Assembly (NCBI RefSeq): GCF_900113285.1
Contig: NZ_FOOT01000007.1
Location: forward strand, 84,259 to 148,258
Origin: Pontibacter chinhatensis
GTDB lineage: Bacteria; Bacteroidota; Bacteroidia; Cytophagales; Hymenobacteraceae
DNA: 64,000 bases
Reading direction: 5' to 3'
Under the pieces are notes generated by a model that was given only the letters and a program-made list of their open reading frames with translations, had not been told where the DNA came from and did not search any database. Position 1 is the first letter of the stretch, and every line of letters begins with the position of its first letter. Of this stretch, positions 54,174 through 61,644 are shown piece by piece. The translations under genes were made by a program, and so were the position numbers.

Positions 54174-54235
54174 AGCCAGTTGGGTTGCAAACTCAACATT
54201 ATAGTAGGCACGAGTTGTAAACTCGCGCCAGCGGG
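54174..54235 (-). repeat. REP-like palindrome pair (block E)
   Basis: Inverse-orientation relative of 32671-32730: two small palindromes, aGTTTACAACtc and tGAGTTTGCAACccaac type, separated by a ctataat-like spacer. Confidence 0.65.
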
Positions 54236-54303
54236 GGAGCGAGGTCACCAAATAACTCACTGGAAGCGACGAGCCCAAAGACTGGAAAAGGCTATAAAAG
54301 CAA

Positions 54304-54333
54304 AAAGCTCTATTCCGTTCAGAATAGAGCTTT
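54304..54333 (-). terminator. Terminator of tRNA-Leu(GAG)
   Basis: 11-bp arms (54304-54314 with 54323-54333), stem aaagctctatt, followed on the minus strand by a T-run; 5 bp from the tRNA 3' end. Confidence 0.85.
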
Positions 54334-54338
54334 GAAAG

Positions 54339-54420
54339 TGCGCACGGGGAGATTCGAACTCCCACACCCGAAGGCACCACCCCCTCAAGATGGCGTGTCT
54401 ACCGATTTCACCACGTGCGC
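54339..54420 (-). tRNA. tRNA-Leu (anticodon GAG)
   Basis: Minus strand: acceptor GCGCACG with CGTGCGC and discriminator A, D-arm GTGAAATCGGTAGACAC, anticodon arm CCATC-TTGAGGG-GGTGG (GAG), long variable arm (TGCCTTCGGGTG) and T-arm GGGAGTTCGAATCTCCC. 82 nt; CCA not encoded. Confidence 0.95.
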
Positions 54421-54712
54421 TGGTAAAAGGTGGATGCAAAAGTATAAACCTGCTCCGACAATTGCAAAAGCAAGCTTCTAAAAAATGTGTTTTTTATACT
54501 TTAAAGCTAAAGTTCTGCGCCGAAAGAACCTTATTTAGTTGCATCAGTGTTAGCAAATAGAAGCATTTCTCTTGCTTTTGAAAGTATAAAATTTTCGTGA
54601 TAAAATGGCTGCTTGCTTGGGCGGTTACAGAGAATGTTTATACCTTTAAGGCTTGTGCTGTAGGTGGATAGCATGCTTTTACTCTTAAGGCTTTACATCG
54701 TTAAAAGAATAT

Positions 54713-55471
54713 ATGAGTATAGAAATATCGGGATTGTCGAAAAGGTTTGGCAAGAAACAGGTGCTGCAGGAGCTGGACCTGACAATAGAAAGCGGACAGA
54801 TTTACTGCCTGCTGGGAAAAAACGGTGTAGGCAAAAGTACTTTCCTCAACTGCCTTCTCGACCTGGTGCAGCCCGATAGCGGCAGCATCGCCCTGTTCGG
54901 CAAAGACTACCACCGGCATCAACTGGAGGTGAAGCAGAACCTGGGTGCGCTCTGCGAAGACAATCCGCTCATAGAGGAGTTCACAGGCATGGAGTACCTC
55001 GGCTTTGTGGCCAGGCTGTACAAGCTGCCGGCTGCAGAGGCAGAGGAACGCATCAAAAGCCTGGTAAACTACTTCTTTACCGATAAGGAATCACTGCACA
55101 AGAACGTGGCCGGCTACTCTACGGGCATGAAGAAGAAGGTGGGCATTGCCGCCGCCATGCTGCACAAGCCGCAGGTGCTTATCCTCGATGAGCCCTTCAC
55201 CGGCCTCGACCCGATAGCGGCACAGCTGCTGGTGCAGCTTATCCGCAGCTACCGCAACAGCAACCGTGTTATACTTATCTCGTCGCATGACCTGAACTAT
55301 GTGGAGAAGATTGCCACGCACATTGGGGTGCTGAACGACGGGCAGCTGATGTACAACGGCTCGGTGCAGGAGTTCACCATGAACGGGGCCAGCCTGATAG
55401 ACCAGGCGCTGTTCCAGCTGCTGTTGCCGCACCACAACACCGAAACCAACCTGGACTGGATGCTTACCTAG
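54713..55471 (+). CDS. ABC transporter ATP-binding protein
   Basis: 252 residues. Walker A is LLGKNGVGKSTFLN (about 34-47), the signature motif is the variant YSTGMKKK, Walker B is VLILDEPFTGLDP and the switch His is in LISSHDLN. It is of the CcmA/DRA type that partners with exporter permeases. The membrane partner is the next gene, starting 91 bp later. Substrate unknown. Confidence 0.92.
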   Translation: MSIEISGLSKRFGKKQVLQELDLTIESGQIYCLLGKNGVGKSTFLNCLLDLVQPDSGSIALFGKDYHRHQLEVKQNLGALCEDNPLIEEFTGMEYLGFVARLYKLPAAEAEERIKSLVNYFFTDKESLHKNVAGYSTGMKKKVGIAAAMLHKPQVLILDEPFTGLDPIAAQLLVQLIRSYRNSNRVILISSHDLNYVEKIATHIGVLNDGQLMYNGSVQEFTMNGASLIDQALFQLLLPHHNTETNLDWMLT

Positions 55472-55477
55472 TTTAGT

Positions 55478-55560
55478 TAAAAGTTAAGAGTTTAAAGTTA
55501 AAAGTGCACTAGTGCATGATACTCAACTCTTAACTCTCAACTCAAAACTCTTAACTCACT
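55478..55560. repeat. Inverted tandem words (AGTTAAGAGTTT / AACTCTTAAC) between the ABC genes
   Basis: The left part (55478-55503) has repeated gttaaaagttaagagttt words. The right part (55523-55558) has repeated actcttaactc words, its complement. Between them is a ctagtgcac palindrome. The type resembles the arms of the four-helix-bundle cassette but with no gene inside. Confidence 0.55.
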
Positions 55561-55562
55561 AC

Positions 55563-56924
55563 ATGAATTTGATTGTATTCTCTTGCCGTGCCCGCATCAA
55601 CAGTTTCTTCAGGCAAAAGCGCCTGCAGCGCCTGTTGTTGCTGTCTGTGGGGCTGTTGTCGGCAGGTGTTTATAGTTGGCTTTTCTCGTTTCTGCTGCAG
55701 CAGGCCGGCGCGGGGGCTACGATGCTTAGCGTCGAGCAGGTGCTGGAGTATACCAATCTGTTTATACTTGCCATTATCATCCTGAAGGGCTTTTTCCCGG
55801 CCTACATACCCAAGGTGAAGCTGATCCCGTCGCTTTACCCGGTGCCGGCGCTGGAGCGGTTCCGGGCGGAGCTGGTCGTAGAGCTGGTGTCGCCGTTTTA
55901 CTTTGTGCTGGTTAACTTTCTGCTGCTGCTGTACATGATGTCGCCGCTGTACACGTTCCTGCACCTGGTGCAGAGCATACTGGTTATACTTACGGCCCAC
56001 GTTACCCTGCGCTCGCTGCAGGTGTTTATTGAGCGGCGCATACGCTGGCGGAGCGCTAATTTTTACTCCGCTGCGGTGATGGCGGCAGGATTTGTGGCGC
56101 TGCAGGTACGGCAGCCCATGTTTTACCCGGCTTCGGAGTGGATAATGCTGGTGGTGCACCTGGCTGCCCTGAGCGCCCTTGTGCTCTGTAACTTTTTCCT
56201 GGAGAAGGCTGCCGCAGAGCCGCGCCGCAAAACCGTGAACCACAGCTCCAGCGCCCGTCGCAGCCTTGGCTGGCGACTGTTCAAGAACCACCGGCAGGCC
56301 CGCCAGATGCTTATTTTTGGGTTTGTGTTCAAGGCCTTTATACTTGGGGCGGATGCGTTGGTGTTCACGAAGAAGGGCGAGCACCTGCTGGATGAGGTGA
56401 CGATGCTATGGATGTTTGTGGGGCCGCTGGTGGTGTTCTCGTATGTGTTTAACAACGTGTGGGGCTTCTACCGAAACCTGTGGCTAACCGTGGAGCGCAG
56501 CACCGGCACCGCCCGGGATTTCCTGGGGGCTGCCTGGGTAGCTATGCGCTTGCCGCTGCTGATTGATGCCGTGCTGACCTTTGTGTACGTAGCTGTCTTT
56601 AACCACCAGGATGCCTTCTTTGTGGTGATGATGTACATCGGCAGTGTGCTGGTAATGGGACCTCTGAGTATCGTGGCCTCCATTGTGAGCCCGAAGGCGG
56701 TGTCGGGTGGCTTGTTCAGCTTTAGCGCTAACTCTTCCTACCTGTTCAACTTCATTGCGCTAAGCGTGCTGGGCCTGCTGTTTCTGCCGATAATTCATCC
56801 AATTTTATACCTGGTTTACCCGGTAGTGATAGGGTGTGCCATCTTTGCGCTGGTGGCTGTGCTGAAGGAGTACCCGACGTACAAGTATAAACTCTTCGAA
56901 ACGCACTTTAAGGCAGAGGCCTAA
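55563..56924 (+). CDS. ABC exporter permease-like membrane protein
   Basis: 453 residues from ATG 55563; an earlier ATG at 55512 lies within the inverted-word repeat and is unlikely. About ten hydrophobic helices, e.g. LLLLSVGLLSAGVYSWLFSFL and FYFVLVNFLLLLYMMSPLYTFL, separated by basic cytoplasmic loops. The size and pairing with the ABC ATPase upstream suggest a Bacteroidota DUF5687-type permease. Substrate unknown. Confidence 0.75.
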   Translation: MNLIVFSCRARINSFFRQKRLQRLLLLSVGLLSAGVYSWLFSFLLQQAGAGATMLSVEQVLEYTNLFILAIIILKGFFPAYIPKVKLIPSLYPVPALERFRAELVVELVSPFYFVLVNFLLLLYMMSPLYTFLHLVQSILVILTAHVTLRSLQVFIERRIRWRSANFYSAAVMAAGFVALQVRQPMFYPASEWIMLVVHLAALSALVLCNFFLEKAAAEPRRKTVNHSSSARRSLGWRLFKNHRQARQMLIFGFVFKAFILGADALVFTKKGEHLLDEVTMLWMFVGPLVVFSYVFNNVWGFYRNLWLTVERSTGTARDFLGAAWVAMRLPLLIDAVLTFVYVAVFNHQDAFFVVMMYIGSVLVMGPLSIVASIVSPKAVSGGLFSFSANSSYLFNFIALSVLGLLFLPIIHPILYLVYPVVIGCAIFALVAVLKEYPTYKYKLFETHFKAEA

Positions 56925-56939
56925 TGTATAAGTATAAAG

Positions 56940-56990
56940 TATAAAAGTATAGCCCCGGCATTTTGTAAGTGCCGGGGCTATACTTTTATA
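56940..56990. terminator. Perfect bidirectional terminator made with paired AAGTATA words
   Basis: Exact 21-bp arms (56940-56960 with 56970-56990), GC core gccccggca, with TATAAAAGTATA forming the base of the stem. Lies between convergent genes. Confidence 0.85.
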
Positions 56991-57009
56991 CTTGTTAGTG
57001 ACTTCTTTC

Positions 57010-57759
57010 TCAGGAGAAGAATAAGTTGCTCTCTTTTAATTTCAACTCGTACTCCTCCTTTTTAAACCGGTACAGATAAGGAGACTTAAAAGCACCCCCC
57101 CGCCGGCGTTCTGCGAGGCGCTCCAGTATGCCAAGGCTTAGCATTTTGCGTTGGAAATTACGTGGGTCTAAGCCCTTACCCAGAATGGCCTCGTAAAGGC
57201 GCTGAAGCTCCGGCAACGTAAATTTCTCCGGTAAAAGGTTATAGCCGATAGGCTGCCAGCTAAGCTGTGTTCGCAGGGCTTGGCGGGCAACTTGAATGAT
57301 GCGGTTATGGTCGAACAGCAGGGCCGGGATTTGTTGCACGTCCCACCAGGCGCATTGCTCCGTAAACGGGTCGGGGGTAGGCATAGCTTTGGCGTGGTCT
57401 ACCAGTGCATAATAGCCCACTGACACGGCCCGCTCATACCACTTGTCCGGGTCTATCAGGTGTTTCAGTTTATACTTTATCTCCTCCCGGTTGTAGCGCT
57501 CCACCTCCCCGAACACATGAAACTGCTGCAAAAAGATATCATCCAAACCAGTGCGCTCTTTCAGGATGCGGTTAGCCGCTGCGTCCACTGCCTCGTTTCT
57601 GCGGATAGGCCCGCCTGGCAGGCTCCACTCCTGCGTACCCTTCCAGCGCAGGAGCAGCACCTTCAGGCAATCTTCATGGAAGCTCAGGATCACGCAATCC
57701 AGCGTGAGTTCAGACAAGTATGGTGAGGCATTGCTGTGGTTGATCTTTTCCTGAGGCAT
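57010..57759 (-). CDS. Nudix-domain transcriptional regulator (NrtR-like)
   Basis: 249 residues. N-terminal Nudix fold (about 15-160): the Nudix box GGPIRRNEAVDAAANRILKE, continued RTGL (about 49-72), has lost the catalytic Glu pattern (RILKER instead of REUxEE), so hydrolysis is doubtful. The C-terminal 80 residues look like the winged helix of NrtR regulators (LPELQRLYEAILGKGLDPRN, then FQRKMLSLGILERL). Such proteins sense ADP-ribose or sugars and repress neighbouring genes. Two palindromic sites lie between it and the divergent esterase gene, supporting a repressor role for both. Confidence 0.85.
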   Translation of the reverse strand: MPQEKINHSNASPYLSELTLDCVILSFHEDCLKVLLLRWKGTQEWSLPGGPIRRNEAVDAAANRILKERTGLDDIFLQQFHVFGEVERYNREEIKYKLKHLIDPDKWYERAVSVGYYALVDHAKAMPTPDPFTEQCAWWDVQQIPALLFDHNRIIQVARQALRTQLSWQPIGYNLLPEKFTLPELQRLYEAILGKGLDPRNFQRKMLSLGILERLAERRRGGAFKSPYLYRFKKEEYELKLKESNLFFS

Positions 57760-57779
57760 TACGTATGTAAAATTACCAA

Positions 57780-57796
57780 TATGTTATTTTGACATA
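57780..57796. promoter_or_regulatory. Predicted Nudix-regulator operator 1
   Basis: TATGTTATTTTGACATA, a 17-bp palindrome with one mismatch between half-sites (TATGTTA/TGACATA), 21 bp upstream of the regulator start. Confidence 0.65.
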
Positions 57797-57816
57797 ATAA
57801 GGGTATTTCTTATCAT

Positions 57817-57833
57817 TATGTTAAAATAACATA
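57817..57833. promoter_or_regulatory. Predicted Nudix-regulator operator 2
   Basis: TATGTTAAAATAACATA, a perfect 17-bp palindrome (TATGTTA-N3-TAACATA), 37 bp centre to centre from operator 1 and 36 bp before the esterase start. Confidence 0.7.
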
Positions 57834-57868
57834 TTAAAAGAGCTGTTTGCAACCAATTGAACTGAAAT

Positions 57869-59527
57869 ATGCCATACCTCAAAACACTCCTTGTATTTGT
57901 ATTGCTGGGGCTGCAGCTGCTGCCCGAAGCCAATGCCCAGAAAAAATCTAAATCTGCAGATCTCTTTGCCGCTAACCAGGCCAAAACGGTGAATGGTTTG
58001 GTAGAGGGAACCCTGGAAGAAAGCGGGGTCCGCGCCTTTAAAGGAGTGCCGTTTGCCGCGCCGCCTACCGGTGATTTGCGCTGGCGCGAGCCGCAGCCGG
58101 TGCAGAACTGGCAAGGCGTGCGCAGCGTCAAAAAGTTCGGGCCACGGGCTATGCAGCTTCCCATTTTCGGGGATATGAACTTCCGCTCGGATGGCATGAG
58201 CGAAGACTGCCTGTACCTGAACGTGTGGACCCCAGCTAAATCCGAGAAAGAGAGGCTGCCGGTGCTGGTATACTTTTACGGCGGCGGTTTTATGGCTGGC
58301 GACGGCTCCGAGCCACGGTATGACGGTGAAAGTATGGCAAAGAAAGGTATCGTGGCTGTAACAGTAAACTATCGCCTGGGGGCATTCGGTTTTTTTGCGC
58401 ATCCGGAGCTAACAAAAGAATCGCCACACAAGTCGTCGGGCAATTACGGTTACATGGACCAGAACGCAGCATTGCGCTGGGTAAGGCAGAATATTGCCGC
58501 TTTCGGCGGGGATCCTGCCAGGGTAACGATTGCCGGTGAGTCGGCCGGTTCAATCTCTGTGAGCGCCCAAATGGCTAGCCCACTTTCTAAGGATTTGATA
58601 GCTGGAGCGATAGGCGAGAGTGGCGCCTTGGTAAACACCGCCCTGGATCCGATTCCGTTGGAGGAGGCAGAGCAGAACGGGGTAAACTTTGCCAGGAGCC
58701 TTGGGGCAAATTCACTGGCTGCGCTTCGTGCCATACCTGCACAGCAGCTTCTGGAAGCAACAGGCAAGCCGGGGGTGGGACGTTTTGTGGCTACCCTGGA
58801 TGGGTACTTCTTCCCGAAATCGCCGGTGGCTATTTTTGCGGCCGGGGAGCAGGCAAAGGTGCCGCTGCTGGCTGGCTGGAACTCCGAGGAAATGACGTAC
58901 ATGGCTGTGCTGGGCAGGGAGGAGCCAACGGTAGAGAACTACACAAAAGCGGTGCAGCGCCTGTACGGAGACAAGGCCGAGGAGATTCTGAAAGTATACC
59001 CAGCCTCCACAGCGGAGGAAGCGCTACAAGCTGCCACCGATCTGGCTGGAGATCGCTTTATAGCCTACAGCACCTGGAAGTGGATGGACCTGCACAGCCA
59101 GACGAGCAACCAGCCTGTGTACCGATACCTGTACGAACGCCCTCGTCCGCCGATGGTGCCTGAAATGGGCAATGCTTCGGCTGGCTTGGCTGGTGGCGTT
59201 GTGAAAGCGGATGACCCGAATGCCTTTAAGATGCCGCAGGCCAGGGGAGCAGTGCACTCCGCTGAGATTGAGTATGCCTTGGGTAACCTTGCCTCCAATA
59301 AAGTATACGCCTGGACTCCGGATGATTACAAAGTATCGGAAGTAATGCAGAACTACTTTGCCAACTTTATCAAAACCGGGGATCCTAATGGCAAAGGGTT
59401 GCCAACGTGGCCGGCAGCTACCAAAGGCGGCAAGGTGCAGGTAATGCATATAGATGTAAAAACGGAGGCAAAGCCAGAGCAGCACCGTGCCCGCTACGAA
59501 CTGTTGGACAAGATGCAGACGAAGTAA
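57869..59527 (+). CDS. Secreted type-B carboxylesterase/lipase
   Basis: 552 residues, alpha/beta hydrolase. Signal peptide (LLVFVLLGLQLLPEANAQ, about 24). Landmarks: FKGVPFAAPPTGDLRWREPQ (about 57-76), EDCLYLNVWTP (type-B signature), the oxyanion loop YGGGFMAGDG and the nucleophile Ser225 in TIAGESAGSISV. The catalytic His is likely in RGAVHSAEIEY. It hydrolyses carboxylic esters in the periplasm or outside. It diverges from the Nudix regulator and very probably is its target. Confidence 0.9.
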   Translation: MPYLKTLLVFVLLGLQLLPEANAQKKSKSADLFAANQAKTVNGLVEGTLEESGVRAFKGVPFAAPPTGDLRWREPQPVQNWQGVRSVKKFGPRAMQLPIFGDMNFRSDGMSEDCLYLNVWTPAKSEKERLPVLVYFYGGGFMAGDGSEPRYDGESMAKKGIVAVTVNYRLGAFGFFAHPELTKESPHKSSGNYGYMDQNAALRWVRQNIAAFGGDPARVTIAGESAGSISVSAQMASPLSKDLIAGAIGESGALVNTALDPIPLEEAEQNGVNFARSLGANSLAALRAIPAQQLLEATGKPGVGRFVATLDGYFFPKSPVAIFAAGEQAKVPLLAGWNSEEMTYMAVLGREEPTVENYTKAVQRLYGDKAEEILKVYPASTAEEALQAATDLAGDRFIAYSTWKWMDLHSQTSNQPVYRYLYERPRPPMVPEMGNASAGLAGGVVKADDPNAFKMPQARGAVHSAEIEYALGNLASNKVYAWTPDDYKVSEVMQNYFANFIKTGDPNGKGLPTWPAATKGGKVQVMHIDVKTEAKPEQHRARYELLDKMQTK

Positions 59528-59543
59528 CTGCAATTAGGAGTTT

Positions 59544-59590
59544 AAAAGTATAGCCCTGGCATTTCTCAATTGCCGGGGCTATACTTTTTT
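59544..59590. terminator. Terminator of the esterase gene with paired AAGTATAG words
   Basis: 18-bp arms with one mismatch (59544-59561 with 59571-59588), core gccctggca/tgccggggc, base AAAAGTATA, ending in a T-run. Confidence 0.8.
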
Positions 59591-59714
59591 CAGGTCTTCC
59601 AAAGTATAAATTCCGGTGCCTTGCAGCGCATCCAACTCCTGCCGTTGCCTTTCCTTGCAACGGCTTATCCTACCATCCCGTTACCCCAAGGGTAATCACT
59701 CAAAGTATAAATGG

Positions 59715-60680
59715 ATGATAAGAATAGGCTATCACATATCGCATGAGCAGTTTCCGCCTAGCCAGTTGCTGCAGTTGGCAAAGCAGGCAGAGGAGGCCGG
59801 CTTTCAATTCTGTATTTCTTCGGATCATTTCCATCCCTGGAGCGAGAGGCAGCAGGAGTCGGGCTTTGCTTGGTCGTGGCTGGGGGCTGCCATGGCACAA
59901 ACCTCGCTGGACTATGGCATCGTGAACTGCCCTGCCTACCGTTACCACCCTGCCATTATAGCCCAGGCTGCCGCTACCTTGGATGAGATGTTTCCGGGCC
60001 GGTTCTGGATGTGCCCCGGCAGCGGACAGGCGCTGAACGAGTCTATTACCGGGGAGCGCTGGCCGGCTAAACAGGAGCGGAATGAGCGCCTGAAGGAGAG
60101 TGTGGATATGATACGGGCCCTGTGGCGCGGCGAAACGGTAACACACCACGGGCTGGTTAAAGTGGAGAACGCCAAACTGTATACCCGGCCAAAGAAAAAG
60201 ATCCGGCTGGTTGCTGCGGCCATTACTCCCCAAACGGCTGCCTGGGCTGCTGGCTGGGCTGATGGCCTGATCACGGTATCGCAGCCTGAGGAGAAGCTGG
60301 AGCAAGTGGTGGAGGCTTGGAGAAAGAACGGCGGGGAAAACAAGCCCATGATGCTGAAGGTGCAGGTATCTTACGACCAGACGGATGAAGCCGCCCGCAC
60401 GGGTGCCTATGAGCAGTGGAAGACCAATGTCTTTGCCAGCGACCTGCAGGCAGAACTACGGACGCCCAAGCAGTTTGATCAGGCAGCAGCGTTTGTGAAG
60501 CCCGAAGAAATGGAAGGTGCCGTAAATATCTCCAGCGACCTTGAAAAGCATATCCAGTGGCTGGAGAAGTATGCAGCGATGGGCTTTACTGATCTGGATC
60601 TGCACAACGTGAACACCAAGCAGGAGCAGTTTATCCGGGTGTTTGGCGAGAAGGTTCTACCGCATTTCCGGAACAAGTAA
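59715..60680 (+). CDS. LLM-class (luciferase-like) flavin oxidoreductase, TIGR03885-like
   Basis: 321 residues from ATG 59715; the earlier open frame from 59616 shows no coding character. IRIGYHISHEQFPPSQLLQL starts the TIM barrel; ISSDHFHPWSERQQESGFAW (about 37-56) and FWMCPGSGQALNESITGERW (about 97-116) are the luciferase-like motifs seen in F420-type oxidoreductases and in the non-F420 TIGR03885 group. As Bacteroidota generally lack F420, FMN is the likelier cofactor. Substrate unknown. Confidence 0.85.
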   Translation: MIRIGYHISHEQFPPSQLLQLAKQAEEAGFQFCISSDHFHPWSERQQESGFAWSWLGAAMAQTSLDYGIVNCPAYRYHPAIIAQAAATLDEMFPGRFWMCPGSGQALNESITGERWPAKQERNERLKESVDMIRALWRGETVTHHGLVKVENAKLYTRPKKKIRLVAAAITPQTAAWAAGWADGLITVSQPEEKLEQVVEAWRKNGGENKPMMLKVQVSYDQTDEAARTGAYEQWKTNVFASDLQAELRTPKQFDQAAAFVKPEEMEGAVNISSDLEKHIQWLEKYAAMGFTDLDLHNVNTKQEQFIRVFGEKVLPHFRNK

Positions 60681-60741
60681 ATCACAGGCTTATACTTCAA
60701 CCAAAGTATAAGCGCCGTTCGAAGCAACTTTTTAAACAGGG

Positions 60742-61356
60742 TTATACTTGTTTAGCGGGTAGTAACTCAGTGAGGTCCAGCACCTGCGCCTCAACATCGG
60801 CTTTTAACTCCACCGACAGCGTTACCTTATCCGGCAGGGGCGTAATGTCCTGTACGCGCACCTCGTTTACGGTCCCTAACAGTTTAATGCCTTTTAGCTG
60901 TAGTCCCTCCTGCAACATGCCATTTGCCTTCTGTAGCTCGCCAGAAATGATATGCTTTAGGTTTACCCTTGCCTTACTCATGATTTGATTGTAGGCGACT
61001 TTGTTCACCAGTACCTCCAGGCCTGTATTAAAGAGCGTGCTGTTGGTTCTGGAGGTTAGATGGAACTGCTGTACATATAATTGCTGCGCGGTATTATCAT
61101 AGCCCAAAGTTGCCAGCACATACAGGTCCACGTTGTCGCGCTTCAGCATGGTGCGCAGAATCCGGATTCTTATCCGCAGGATAACCTGGTTGCTGCCTGA
61201 GCTGCTGCCGCTAATGCCCACGTCCAGGATCTGCGCATAAGGATCGCCGGCTTCCTGTTCAGGAATATACTTGCCAATCAATTGGTTTTTAAGCACGCCC
61301 TGCAAGGCAGGGTAGGAGATGGAGACAGGTACGTAGATTCTTACGGAATCTTCCAT
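60742..61356 (-). CDS. DUF4403-like protein (short form)
   Basis: 204 residues. The N-terminal phrase VYIPVSISYPALQGVL-like (VRIYVPVSISYPALQGVLKN) and the C-terminal LKGIKLLGTVNEVRVQDITP resemble the DUF4403 lipid-binding-like family, whose members are usually more than twice as long. No signal peptide is present. It may be a single-module version. Function unknown. It lies next to the tRNA remnant and terminator that mark the island junction. Confidence 0.5.
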   Translation of the reverse strand: MEDSVRIYVPVSISYPALQGVLKNQLIGKYIPEQEAGDPYAQILDVGISGSSSGSNQVILRIRIRILRTMLKRDNVDLYVLATLGYDNTAQQLYVQQFHLTSRTNSTLFNTGLEVLVNKVAYNQIMSKARVNLKHIISGELQKANGMLQEGLQLKGIKLLGTVNEVRVQDITPLPDKVTLSVELKADVEAQVLDLTELLPAKQV

Positions 61357-61445
61357 AGCGTAAAAATAGTTTTCTTCGGGTGATACAGCGGCTGTTAGCG
61401 TTAGTGTTTACAGGTATATAGGGATGTTTGTTTGAAGTATAAATG

Positions 61446-61480
61446 AAAAAAGCCTCAAACAATTGAGTTTGAGGCTTTTT
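61446..61480. terminator. Terminator beside the tRNA remnant
   Basis: Arms at 61446-61460 and 61467-61480 (stem aaaaagcctcaaac), loop aattga, A and T tracts. It sits where a minus-strand tRNA gene ending at 61488 would need its terminator. Confidence 0.85.
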
Positions 61481-61487
61481 ATACTTG

Positions 61488-61505
61488 TGATCCCGCTGGG
61501 ATTCA
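61488..61505 (-). other. tRNA 3'-end fragment, candidate attachment site
   Basis: Minus-strand TGAATCCCAGCGGGATCA reads as the end of a T-loop, the T-stem CCCAG, an acceptor strand CGGGATC and discriminator A. The rest of the tRNA is missing on the island side. It lies 140 bp from an integrase gene, so it is probably one att site. tRNA-Lys is my best guess for identity. Confidence 0.6.
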
Positions 61506-61644
61506 CACCAAACTCAAAACCTTCTTAATGACAGTTTAAAAGTGTATTTTAGACCAGTGTTAGTGAAAATCCAATGACTTTTAGTGACAAATTAACTATA
61601 TTTGAATGCATTTATATAGTTGTAATTTAGACACATAGCCAATA

